This document shows positions 1-5,615 of a DNA stretch of 8,671 bases, piece by piece. How positions within the stretch are numbered: position 1 is the stretch's first letter; each line of letters opens with the position of its first letter. Source of the stretch: Bacillota bacterium (GTDB taxonomy: Bacteria; Bacillota; Clostridia; Oscillospirales; Ruminococcaceae); assembly GCA_023439605.1 (NCBI GenBank), contig JAEXNS010000213.1, forward strand, positions 1 through 8,671, written 5' to 3'. The notes beneath the pieces are model-generated. The model had not been told where the DNA came from, ran no database searches, and saw only the letters and a list, made by a program, of their open reading frames with translations. The position numbers and the translations under genes are program-made.

Positions 1-213
1 CATTAGTATAACATTCAACTCAGATAGATAGTTTTCGTTTCCATATTGGTTAACCCCATAAATATAAGGACTTATTTCCTTTTGCTCTCCACCAACATTT
101 ATTGATATATTCATATCATAAATATTGTCTGCGGAATTTGCCAATGTATATGGTAAACTTGATGTCATAACTATGACAGCCATAACAGAGGCGAAAAGTT
201 TGCTTTTTTTCAT
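1..213 (-). CDS. Secreted glycoside hydrolase, GH44-like, N-terminal part only
   Basis: This is the first 71 codons of a gene that runs off the left edge of the window. It opens with a clear Sec signal peptide: MKKSK, a hydrophobic core rich in V, M, A and I to about residue 20, and a likely cleavage after TLA or NSA near residues 25-28. The mature start contains ISPYIYGVNQYG, which resembles the N-terminal strand of family 44 glycoside hydrolases (endoglucanase or xyloglucanase, usually with an ISPYIYG-N motif). The protein would be exported and act on plant cell-wall glucans outside the cell. The start is supported by AAAGGGG at 224-230, ten bases before the ATG. Only the first strand of the fold is visible, so the family is a motif-based guess; related enzymes with an IYG-N start, such as other clan GH-A enzymes, remain possible. 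Confidence 0.6.
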   Translation of the reverse strand, partial: MKKSKLFASVMAVIVMTSSLPYTLANSADNIYDMNISINVGGEQKEISPYIYGVNQYGNENYLSELNVILM

Positions 214-238
214 GCTTAATATACCCCTTTCGTATTTG

Positions 239-258
239 TGTGATTGATTCGCATCACA
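239..258. promoter_or_regulatory. Inverted repeat TGTGAT-N8-ATCACA, possible operator for the secreted hydrolase
   Basis: Perfect 6-bp arms at 239-244 and 253-258 sit between the putative promoter and the ribosome binding site of the hydrolase gene. The dyad would lie in the 5' leader, where a dimeric repressor could block transcription. The half-sites recall CRP/Fnr-type half-sites, but the 8-base spacing is not theirs, so the protein that binds is unknown. Confidence 0.35.
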
Positions 259-264
259 TCGTTA

Positions 265-293
265 ATTTTAGTTTATCATAAAAACCTTGAAAA
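265..293 (-). promoter_or_regulatory. Putative sigma-A promoter of the secreted hydrolase
   Basis: Read on the minus strand, TTTTCA (288-293) and TAAAAT (265-270) are separated by 17 bases, matching four and five of six consensus positions. The site falls in the 94-bp gap after the kinase stop, where no convincing terminator is seen, so some read-through from the two-component operon is also possible. Confidence 0.35.
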
Positions 294-307
294 GTCCTTA
301 ATGGATT

Positions 308-1993
308 TTATAATTTTACAATGATAAAAAAATTCCCATCTTTATACGAAGCACTAATCTCACCTTTATGAATTATGGCAATCTCTTTTGCAATGGAAAG
401 TCCCAAACCATAGCCTGATGTTTTATCTGAATGGGATGTATCTCCACGATAGAATCGTTCAAACAGGTGTTTACAGCTATCAGATTTAAAATTCTTACAT
501 GGATTTGTACAATTTAGAATAACAACACCATTTTCCTTAAAAAGAGACAACTTTATATGTGCATTTTCATCAGAATATTTTATAGCATTTTCAAGAAGAA
601 TTCCAACGAGCTCCTCTATTTTTTCAGAAATACCTGTGTATCTGATGTTTTCTTGTATATTAGTCTCAATATATTTCTGATTTTCATAAGCTAGACTTTC
701 AAAGTACAAAGCTGTATTACAAACTATGTGACTTAAATCAAACTCTCCAAATATATTTACTGTTTCTTTCTGATTTGAAAGTCTTGAAAGGCTTAACATT
801 TCATTTACAAGGGTACTCATTTTCTGCAGCTGTGCTTGAATAGTAGAGGTAAGACTGTCAGCACCATTTTTCTTTTCCATAAGTTCTATTGCTGCTTTTA
901 TAACGGTAAGTGGAGTTTTTAGTTCATGACTTGCGTTGGAAATAAACCGTTTCTGTTTTTCGTTACTTTCAAGTATAGGCTTTATCGCTTTACCCGACAG
1001 AATATAAAGCATTATCAGCAATATAAAATAAATCACAAGTCCGGAAAGTACAGAGACCCAAATAATCCGAATCTGATTTTTATTTGTATGAATATTGCTT
1101 ATAAAAATATTTAAGTTATATTCCCCGACTTTTGACATTTCATGTTTATATTGCACTCCGTTTATTTCAACATTTTCTTTTTTCCCACTGATGGAATTTA
1201 TTTCATCATACGAAATAGATTTTGGCAAATTTCCGCTGTTAATCTCAATAATATTTCCAACCTTATCCGAAACAAAATAAAAACAGCTAAAATTATTGAA
1301 TACCTGAGGAACATCTTTTGGGTAGAGATCATTAAAATTTCGTGTGAGCATCTGATAATTGCACGATTCTAGAGGCGTGACATTTCCTTTATATTTGATA
1401 TAAATACTTTCAATTTGCAGCTCTACAAGCTGTTCCTTATTACCTTTCTCTGAACCTGATTGAGTCCACCAAGTTTGTGTCAACAAAAATTTATCACCTA
1501 TAACGTCTGCTATACTTGCTTCAATATATTCACCCCTATATTTTAAATCATAATCTTTTGTAAAATCAATTATAATATCCGTATCACCCTGATTAAATTT
1601 ATATTCTTTCTGAATTAAATAGTACCCAGCTTCTTTATATGGCATTTCAAAAAAAATACCTCCACCTGCACAATACCAGTCAGCTTCTGGATCTTCACAG
1701 GTAATTCTACCATGAAGAATAATATTATCTATAAGGCGAGGATCTCGCATAATAATTCTGTCTCCGCCTTCATTTGTTTTAAGGTCCTGAATTTTAATTA
1801 TCTCAGTATCAACATCTGCAAGTCCATTTATTGCCGCTAATCGTGCCGTATCAGTGGCCGTGTTCATTTCCTGTCTGTTAAGAAATATCAGCATAAAATT
1901 CAAAATAAGAATCATAACTGAAATAAGTAATAATGAAATCAAAGATGAAAAAAGACAGAATTTTTTCCTAAGTTGCTTAATTTCTTTTTCCAT
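308..1993 (-). CDS. Membrane sensor histidine kinase with a large extracellular domain
   Basis: A 561-residue sensor kinase that autophosphorylates on a histidine and passes the phosphate to its partner regulator. Membrane segments lie at about residues 13-39 and 309-333, bracketing a roughly 270-residue extracellular sensor domain with cysteines 99, 108, 211 and 237 that could form disulfides. The sensor domain resembles no family I can name. The HisKA H-box is FISNASHELKTPL with phospho-acceptor His356. The HATPase part has an N-box with Asn469 (LLENAIKYS), FERFYRGD near 511-518 and GYGLGL at 527-532. The usual acidic residue of the G1 box is replaced by an NCTNP segment (494-498), a variant seen in other Firmicutes kinases. 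The ATG overlaps the end of the regulator frame, with GGAGGTG five bases upstream, so translation is probably coupled to the regulator. The signal is unknown; the downstream hydrolase is only a candidate target. Confidence 0.93.
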   Translation of the reverse strand: MEKEIKQLRKKFCLFSSLISLLLISVMILILNFMLIFLNRQEMNTATDTARLAAINGLADVDTEIIKIQDLKTNEGGDRIIMRDPRLIDNIILHGRITCEDPEADWYCAGGGIFFEMPYKEAGYYLIQKEYKFNQGDTDIIIDFTKDYDLKYRGEYIEASIADVIGDKFLLTQTWWTQSGSEKGNKEQLVELQIESIYIKYKGNVTPLESCNYQMLTRNFNDLYPKDVPQVFNNFSCFYFVSDKVGNIIEINSGNLPKSISYDEINSISGKKENVEINGVQYKHEMSKVGEYNLNIFISNIHTNKNQIRIIWVSVLSGLVIYFILLIMLYILSGKAIKPILESNEKQKRFISNASHELKTPLTVIKAAIELMEKKNGADSLTSTIQAQLQKMSTLVNEMLSLSRLSNQKETVNIFGEFDLSHIVCNTALYFESLAYENQKYIETNIQENIRYTGISEKIEELVGILLENAIKYSDENAHIKLSLFKENGVVILNCTNPCKNFKSDSCKHLFERFYRGDTSHSDKTSGYGLGLSIAKEIAIIHKGEISASYKDGNFFIIVKL

Positions 1994-2669
1994 TTAACAC
2001 CTCCTCAATCAGGTAGCCCTTTCCCCATACAGTTTTTATGTTTGAAACAGAACCAATAGCTTTTAGCTTTTTTCTCAGAAATGAAATATAAACCTCAATG
2101 GAATTATATTCAACATTGGTATCGTATCCCCATATCTTAACTACAAGGGATTCTTTCGAGATGGGTTTTCCTGCCTTTTGAATAAGTAGCTCTAAAATAT
2201 CATATTCTTTTTTTGAAAGCCTTATCTTTTCTTTATTTCAACTTAATTCATCGGTATTTTTGTCAAGTGAAATATCCGCAAAAGAAAGACCATTTTCCAC
2301 AATCAGTTTTTCTTTCCTTCTCGTCAATGCCCTTATTCTTGCAAGCAGTTCCTTTGTGGCAAATGGCTTTGTAAGATAATCATCTGCACCATTGTCAAGC
2401 CCCTGAACTCTATCGTCTATTCCAGCTTTTGCAGTAAGCATTAAAACTGGTACTTCAATTTTATTACGACGAACTTCAGCAAGTACATGTATTCCGTCCA
2501 TTTCAGGAAGCATAACATCAAGGATAATTAAATCATAAATTCCTGATAAAGCATTGTCAAGACCGCAAATACCATCAAAGACAGTATCAGCATAATAACC
2601 TTCTATTTCAAAAGTTTCTTTTAATATCATTGCTAAATCCTTTTCATCTTCTATAATAAGTATTCTCAT
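1977..2669 (-). pseudogene. OmpR/PhoB-type response regulator interrupted by an in-frame TGA
   Basis: Partner regulator of the adjacent kinase. Residues 1-115 form a receiver domain with acidic E7/D8, phospho-acceptor D51 in LIILDVMLPEMDG, T79 and K101 in LTKPFATKEL. Codon 144 (2238-2240) is TGA. The same frame then continues without further stops through a complete winged-helix domain (KIRLSKKEYDILELL, then SIEVYISFLRKKL and TVWGKGYLI) to a TAA at 1977, for a total of 230 codons, normal for the family. One base change (TGT, TGC or TGG to TGA) explains this. Read literally, the product is a 143-residue receiver without a DNA-binding domain. The start at 2669 has AGAGG (2676-2680) six bases upstream. 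The frame overlaps the kinase start by 17 bases, so the early stop could also lower kinase translation. A sequencing error or a strain-specific mutation is possible. Confidence 0.88.
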
Positions 2670-2690
2670 AAATAACCTCTACTTCATTTA

Positions 2691-2708
2691 AGAGCTCGAA
2701 CAGGCTCT
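2691..2708 (-). promoter_or_regulatory. Small inverted repeat in the regulator 5' leader
   Basis: AGAGC (2691-2695) and GCTCT (2704-2708) can pair around an 8-base loop, about 20 bases upstream of the response-regulator start and inside its predicted 5' untranslated region. It could be an operator or leader hairpin. There is no T-run, so it is not a terminator, and the evidence is only the symmetry. Confidence 0.25.
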
Positions 2709-2757
2709 AAGGGTTGTGTTTATATTACATATGTCTTAAAAAAGAGTTACTGATACC

Positions 2758-2766
2758 ATTATAACA
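2758..2766 (-). promoter_or_regulatory. Extended -10 promoter of the two-component operon
   Basis: The minus strand reads TGTTATAAT, a perfect TATAAT with the TGn extension. No good -35 lies 17 bases upstream (ATATAC), which is tolerable for extended -10 promoters. Transcription would start near 2751, giving a leader of about 80 bases before the response-regulator ATG. Confidence 0.5.
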
Positions 2767-2892
2767 TTTTTTATTTTTTTGTATATAAGTTTTTAGATAT
2801 TTTCTATAACAATATTGTAAACTTTACACTAGTGGCTGAATGATACTATTTAGACTCTAAAATACTTTATTTCTTATGGAGCTTAGTATTGC

Positions 2893-2948
2893 AAGGGTTT
2901 CGACTCTGCGGAGTCGACCGGGCTTTCCGGTCGCCCTGGACCTTCGGT
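2893..2948. repeat. GC-rich cluster of adjacent hairpins (REP- or MITE-like element)
   Basis: A short GC-rich patch in otherwise AT-rich intergenic DNA. Hairpin one is CGACTC-TGCG-GAGTCG at 2901-2916. Hairpin two is CGACCGG-GCTTT-CCGGTCG at 2915-2933 and shares two bases with the first, so the two compete at their junction. An outer AAGG (2894-2897) can pair with CCTT (2941-2944), closing a multi-branched fold. Similar palindromic GC-rich elements are scattered between genes in gut Clostridia. No T-run follows on either strand, so it is not a standard terminator, and there is no reading frame in it. Confidence 0.5.
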
Positions 2949-3080
2949 AAAATATCCCTGTATTATACATATAGCTGAATAGTAACATTCAATCAAGTAT
3001 TTTAGAATATTAGTAGTATAAACTACGTTGATTTGAAAAGAACATTCACTATATTTATAAAATATGATAACTTTTATTCA

Positions 3081-3109
3081 TTGACTTTTTTTAAAAATTT
3101 AATTATAAT
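3081..3109 (+). promoter_or_regulatory. Strong sigma-A promoter of the coiled-coil gene
   Basis: TTGACT (3081-3086) and TATAAT (3104-3109) are separated by exactly 17 bases. Transcription would start near 3116, leaving about 30 bases before the ATG at 3147. The promoter lies inside the upstream extension of the open frame, which argues that codons from 3033 to 3146 are not translated. Confidence 0.75.
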
Positions 3110-3146
3110 TATTAAAAAGAATATTTATGCTAAAAGGAATGATGAA

Positions 3147-3614
3147 ATGGAAGACAAAGAAATTCTTAAGTCTATTTTAAGCCAATTAAATAAAATAGAT
3201 GGAACCGTTCAAGAAATTGGTACTAAAGTTAAAGAAATTGATACTAGAGTTCAAAAAATCGAAGACAAAGTTCAAGAAATCGACACTAAGGTTAATGAAA
3301 TTGATATTAGAGTCCAAAAAATCGAGGACAAAGTTCAAGAAATCGACACTAAGGTTAATGAAATTGATATCAGAGTCCAAAAAATCGAGGACAAAGTTCA
3401 AGAAATCGACACTAAGGTTAATGAAATTGATACCAGAGTTCAAAATATTGAGGACAAAGTTCAAGAAATTGATACTAGAGTTCAAAATATTGAAGATACG
3501 GTTGAAGAAATCAAAGAAGATACAGAAATCACACGTTCAGCAGTAAATTCACTAATAGAATGGGCAGAAGTAGTTGGAGTAATTAATGGAGTAAAATACC
3601 CTGTCAACAAATAA
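3147..3614 (+). CDS. Coiled-coil protein made of 21-residue tandem repeats
   Basis: The predicted product has 155 residues. The open frame extends up to 3033, but the start chosen at 3147 has AAGGA (3134-3138) eight bases upstream and follows the promoter at 3081-3109. After a short acidic head (MEDKEILKSILSQLNKID) the protein is four copies plus a partial copy of a 21-residue unit, three heptads each, with a pattern like VQEIDTKVNEIDIRVQKIEDK. Isoleucine and valine fall at heptad core positions, so a long parallel coiled coil is expected. The tail, about 35 residues, is non-repetitive (ITRSAVNSLIEWAEVVG). No signal peptide or membrane segment is seen. It resembles small clostridial coiled-coil proteins of unknown function, and its role is unknown. 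It is a monocistronic unit convergent with the toxin-antitoxin operon, and the two share a terminator. Confidence 0.85.
   Translation: MEDKEILKSILSQLNKIDGTVQEIGTKVKEIDTRVQKIEDKVQEIDTKVNEIDIRVQKIEDKVQEIDTKVNEIDIRVQKIEDKVQEIDTKVNEIDTRVQNIEDKVQEIDTRVQNIEDTVEEIKEDTEITRSAVNSLIEWAEVVGVINGVKYPVNK
3207..3500 (+). repeat. 63-bp tandem repeat, four copies plus a 42-bp partial copy
   Basis: Units start at 3207, 3270, 3333, 3396 and 3459 (partial, 42 bp). Units two and three differ at only one base, so expansion was recent. The 63-bp period keeps the frame and adds exactly three heptads each time, so copy-number change alters coiled-coil length without breaking the protein. It also explains the open antisense and +1 frames here, which are not genes. 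Confidence 0.93.
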
Positions 3615-3662
3615 ATATATCCTCTCTAATTTTTAATTTAATTAGAGAGGATATATTTATTT
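3609..3662. terminator. Bidirectional intrinsic terminator
   Basis: Perfect 22-bp inverted arms (3609-3630 and 3641-3662) surround a 10-base loop. The core of the stem is CCTCTCTAAT/ATTAGAGAGG with AT-rich flanks that supply U-tracts in both directions. It contains the stop codon of the coiled-coil gene and ends seven bases short of the truncated cas6 stop, so it serves both convergent units. Confidence 0.9.
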
Positions 3663-3668
3663 GTATAT

Positions 3669-3900
3669 TTTATAAATTTTCTATAACGAAGCCACCCATT
3701 CCTAAAGCTGTCTTTCCACCTACACCGCTATACATGGCATATGTAAATACTTTATATAGTATATCAAATTTTTCTTTATTTTTTGGTATTTCCAAGTGTA
3801 TTTCCCCTATCATAGACGGAATAATATTTCCTGTAAGGTTATAGTTAATACTTTGAAATGCATAGCCAATTATATTAACCTCTGAATATATTTTTTTAAA
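3669..3900. repeat. Direct repeat, distal copy of the cas6 3' end
   Basis: This 232-bp stretch aligns without gaps to 4879-5110, at an offset of 1210 bases. Seven bases differ (3718, 3721, 3736, 3757, 3865, 3877, 3880 and their partners), and each is a third codon position. At 3898-3907 the distal copy jumps to sequence matching 5138-5147, equivalent to a 30-bp deletion, and then diverges. The two copies flank the toxin-antitoxin module, so recombination between them could remove it. Confidence 0.95.
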
Positions 3901-3933
3901 CTTATTTAAATAAAACATTAACTTAATGTACAT
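3670..3933 (-). pseudogene. cas6: Truncated Cas6 C-terminal remnant
   Basis: An 87-residue open frame. Residues 11-87 are identical to residues 163-239 of the full-length Cas6 encoded at 4880-5599, including the terminal glycine-rich RNA-binding loop SGVGGKTALGMGGF. The segment ESLNIDFEKF, present in the full protein after NKF, is missing here, and the first nine or so residues do not match. The N-terminal RAMP fold with the candidate catalytic histidine is absent, so the fragment cannot be a Cas6 nuclease on its own. The ATG at 3933 lies three bases after the toxin stop. No good ribosome binding site of its own was seen, so it may be translated only by coupling, or not at all. The DNA differences from the full copy are all silent, meaning it separated while under protein-level selection. 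Confidence 0.85.
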
Positions 3934-3936
3934 TAT

Positions 3937-4536
3937 TTAGCTTTTAATATAAACCAAATCAAAATATTCTTGTCCTGTTAAGTTTATAATATCTGATAAA
4001 TTAAAGAATTCATTTTCCCAAGCTCTGAAATAACTTGCTTTTTTACTGAATATTCTCGTTGGACTTTTAGTATTATCATAAACATGGCATATATCACTTA
4101 CCTTTATTAATTCGGGAAGTATCTTTAATGAACGTTCATAACGAGAAATTATTTTATCTTTTGGAACGTCATGACCACCAGATAAAGTTCTAATCTTCAC
4201 TCTACCAACATTAACTTGAGGTGATTTAGTTAAAACAAAGAAGCTTTTTATAAAATAACCATTTTCTTTTGCTTTTTTCAATAAATTCAAATTTCTTTCT
4301 GTAGAAAGTACTGTTTCAAATGTAAAATCTTTATGTTCCAAAATACAGTTATTACGCATTTTTTCTGCTTCTTGTGCTGCTTCTAAATATGTACATTTAA
4401 TTGTACGTTTTATATCATCAGCATTTATATAAACACCAACTGTATCAATCATATTTGATATTGTACTTTTACCTGAACCATTTGGTCCAGCAAAAACAAG
4501 AATTATAGTTTTTCTTTCTTACATATATTTCTCCAT
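3937..4536 (-). pseudogene. Zeta-toxin-like P-loop kinase (COG4185 type) with an early in-frame TAA
   Basis: A predicted nucleotide-dependent kinase of the zeta toxin/COG4185 group, which in characterised zeta toxins phosphorylates UDP-N-acetylglucosamine. In the frame, KTIILVFAGPNGSGKST carries Walker A, followed by YINADDIKR, the FTFETVLSTERN segment, and RTLSGGHDVPKDKIISRYERSL with the conserved arginines, ending at 3937. Two ATGs are available: 4534-4536, which overlaps the antitoxin stop as TAATG, and 4522-4524, which has GGAG six bases upstream. Both are followed by TAA at 4519-4521, directly after the second. A single change (CAA or AAA to TAA) would restore about 195-199 residues. The next ATG, at 4450-4452, lies after Walker A, so a product from it would lack the ATP-binding loop. 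Initiation at ATA or ATT codons after the TAA is possible but unlikely. The toxin looks disabled. Confidence 0.75.
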
Positions 4537-4739
4537 TAATCAATTGTTGGATATTCTCTTCTGCCATCTGGATACAGAATATATGATAAACCTTTTTCAT
4601 CATCATATTCTGAGGTAGGATGCTTTTTAATTCTATAGATTTCTTTTTCTATTCTTACAGCTTCCTTAAAGCGAAAATCAAGCTCATCTTCAGTAATTCC
4701 AAATTCATTATCAAATTCTAATTTTTTTTCATCTATCAT
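4536..4739 (-). CDS. Small putative antitoxin of the zeta-like module
   Basis: A 67-residue acidic protein (MIDEKKLEFDNEFGITEDELDFRFKE...) upstream of the zeta-like kinase. Its stop overlaps a possible toxin start (TAATG), the tight coupling usual for toxin-antitoxin pairs in which the antitoxin is made first. The start has a strong GGAGGGA (4745-4751) five bases away. A charged helical middle (EAVRIEKEIYRIKKH) and a tail with YILYPDGRREYP suggest a small helical domain that could cover the kinase active site, as epsilon antitoxins do, but I do not recognise a named family and no DNA-binding motif is evident. The role is inferred from position, size and charge. It keeps its own promoter and an open frame although the toxin is broken. 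Confidence 0.6.
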   Translation of the reverse strand: MIDEKKLEFDNEFGITEDELDFRFKEAVRIEKEIYRIKKHPTSEYDDEKGLSYILYPDGRREYPTID

Positions 4740-4787
4740 AAAAATCCCTCCACCTAATCAAAAAATAAAACTGTTCTTTATAATATA

Positions 4788-4796
4788 ATTATAACA
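4788..4796 (-). promoter_or_regulatory. Extended -10 promoter of the toxin-antitoxin operon
   Basis: The minus strand reads TGTTATAAT, the same extended -10 as the two-component operon. The -35 region (TTTTGT at 4811-4816) is weak. Transcription would begin near 4781, about 40 bases before the antitoxin ATG. It makes the module independent of the cas6 operon upstream, for which I see only a weak 5-bp hairpin (CATAT-ATAA-ATATG) after the stop. Confidence 0.55.
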
Positions 4797-4878
4797 CACA
4801 TTTATAATTTACAAAACATTAAAATTTATCAAATATTACATAAAACGTGTTAATTTTTTAATCATATTTATATATGAC

Positions 4879-5110
4879 TTTATAAATTTTCTATAACGAA
4901 GCCACCCATTCCTAAAGCTGTCTTTCCTCCCACACCGCTATACATCGCATATGTAAATACTTTATAAAGTATATCAAATTTTTCTTTATTTTTTGGTATT
5001 TCCAAGTGTATTTCCCCTATCATAGACGGAATAATATTTCCTGTAAGGTTATAGTTAATACTTTGAAATGCATAACCAATTATATTTACTTCTGAATATA
5101 TTTTTTTAAA
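4879..5110. repeat. Direct repeat, 3' end of full-length cas6
   Basis: Partner of the copy at 3669-3900, with 225 of 232 bases identical. This copy belongs to the intact cas6 reading frame. The right boundary is inside the gene and the left boundary is one base beyond the stop codon, so the duplication covers the coding 3' end almost exactly. Confidence 0.95.
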
Positions 5111-5599
5111 TTTTTCAAAATCAATATTTAAACTTTCAAACTTATTTATTTTACATACAACTGAATAAAAGTACGCTGGTATGTCTGGCATAAAGCAGTT
5201 CTTACCACTTGATTTATACGAAGCTGGTGTAATGAAGGAAAGTTTAAACTTATTGTTTTGGTTATTTCCAGCTATTTCAGAAAAAGAAACAGGCTTATAT
5301 TCTCTATATTTTTCAACTGAAAACTTATTTTTTACACCTTTTATATCTATTTTTGAAGTTTTTTTCATAGTTTCTATAAGTTCACTAGCTGTTTCTGTCA
5401 AGGTTGAAATATGAATACTTATTAATTTTCCGTTTGACAAGGTACAAATAGAATATGGTCTTAAGTCCTGTTTATGAAGTTCATCGGCGTATTGAGGTGA
5501 AATATTTTTCATAAGAAAACCATGAACTTTTACTGGAAACTCTGATAATGTTTCTGATAAATCTTGATATGGTATTAAAATATCTATTTTTTTTAACAT
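4880..5599 (-). CDS. cas6: Cas6 CRISPR RNA-processing endoribonuclease
   Basis: Cas6 cuts the CRISPR precursor within each repeat. The frame opens at 5656, but the start at 5599 is preferred because AGGAG (5609-5613) lies nine bases upstream and the protein then begins MLKKIDILIPYQ. The predicted 239 residues are a usual Cas6 length. The N-terminal RAMP domain shows KVHGFLMKNISPQYADELH and RPYSICTL; His42 in LHKQDLRPYS is at the position of the catalytic histidine of several Cas6 proteins. FITPASY near 122-128 begins the second domain, and the protein ends with the diagnostic glycine-rich loop SGVGGKTALGMGGF at 221-234. It is the last gene of the WYL-WYL-cas6 operon, 16 bases after the preceding stop. 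No effector or adaptation genes are adjacent. Family assignment is firm; the CRISPR subtype cannot be read from it. Confidence 0.93.
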   Translation of the reverse strand: MLKKIDILIPYQDLSETLSEFPVKVHGFLMKNISPQYADELHKQDLRPYSICTLSNGKLISIHISTLTETASELIETMKKTSKIDIKGVKNKFSVEKYREYKPVSFSEIAGNNQNNKFKLSFITPASYKSSGKNCFMPDIPAYFYSVVCKINKFESLNIDFEKFKKIYSEVNIIGYAFQSINYNLTGNIIPSMIGEIHLEIPKNKEKFDILYKVFTYAMYSGVGGKTALGMGGFVIENL

Positions 5600-5615
5600 A
5601 ATGATTTGCTCCTTT

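Larger units (their letters stand above)
2670..3080. other. Intergenic region between divergent units, no gene seen
   Basis: This gap separates the leftward two-component operon from the rightward coiled-coil gene. It holds the extended -10 promoter of the former, the GC-rich hairpin cluster near 2893-2948 and a small dyad GTAGT-ATAA-ACTAC at 3013-3026. No start codon with a ribosome binding site and a plausible frame was found on either strand, and no tRNA-like cloverleaf. Confidence 0.6.

Noticed and set aside
926..1372. Three short plus-strand frames inside the histidine kinase gene
   Set aside because: They lie opposite a well-supported kinase frame, lack domains and have no start signals.
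2238..2240. TGA in the response regulator as selenocysteine or as tryptophan under an altered code
   Set aside because: Response regulators have no selenocysteine at this site, no selenocysteine-insertion hairpin was evident just downstream, and the other genes use TGG for tryptophan and have no internal TGA.
3033..3146. Start of the coiled-coil protein at 3033
   Set aside because: A strong promoter lies inside this stretch and the ribosome binding site fits the ATG at 3147; the extra residues are hydrophobic and low in complexity.
3186..3546. Long open frames antisense (3186-3485) and in another plus frame (3199-3546) over the coiled-coil gene
   Set aside because: The 63-bp tandem repeat is a multiple of three, so any frame open in one unit stays open. 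The products are low-complexity repeats with no ribosome binding site.
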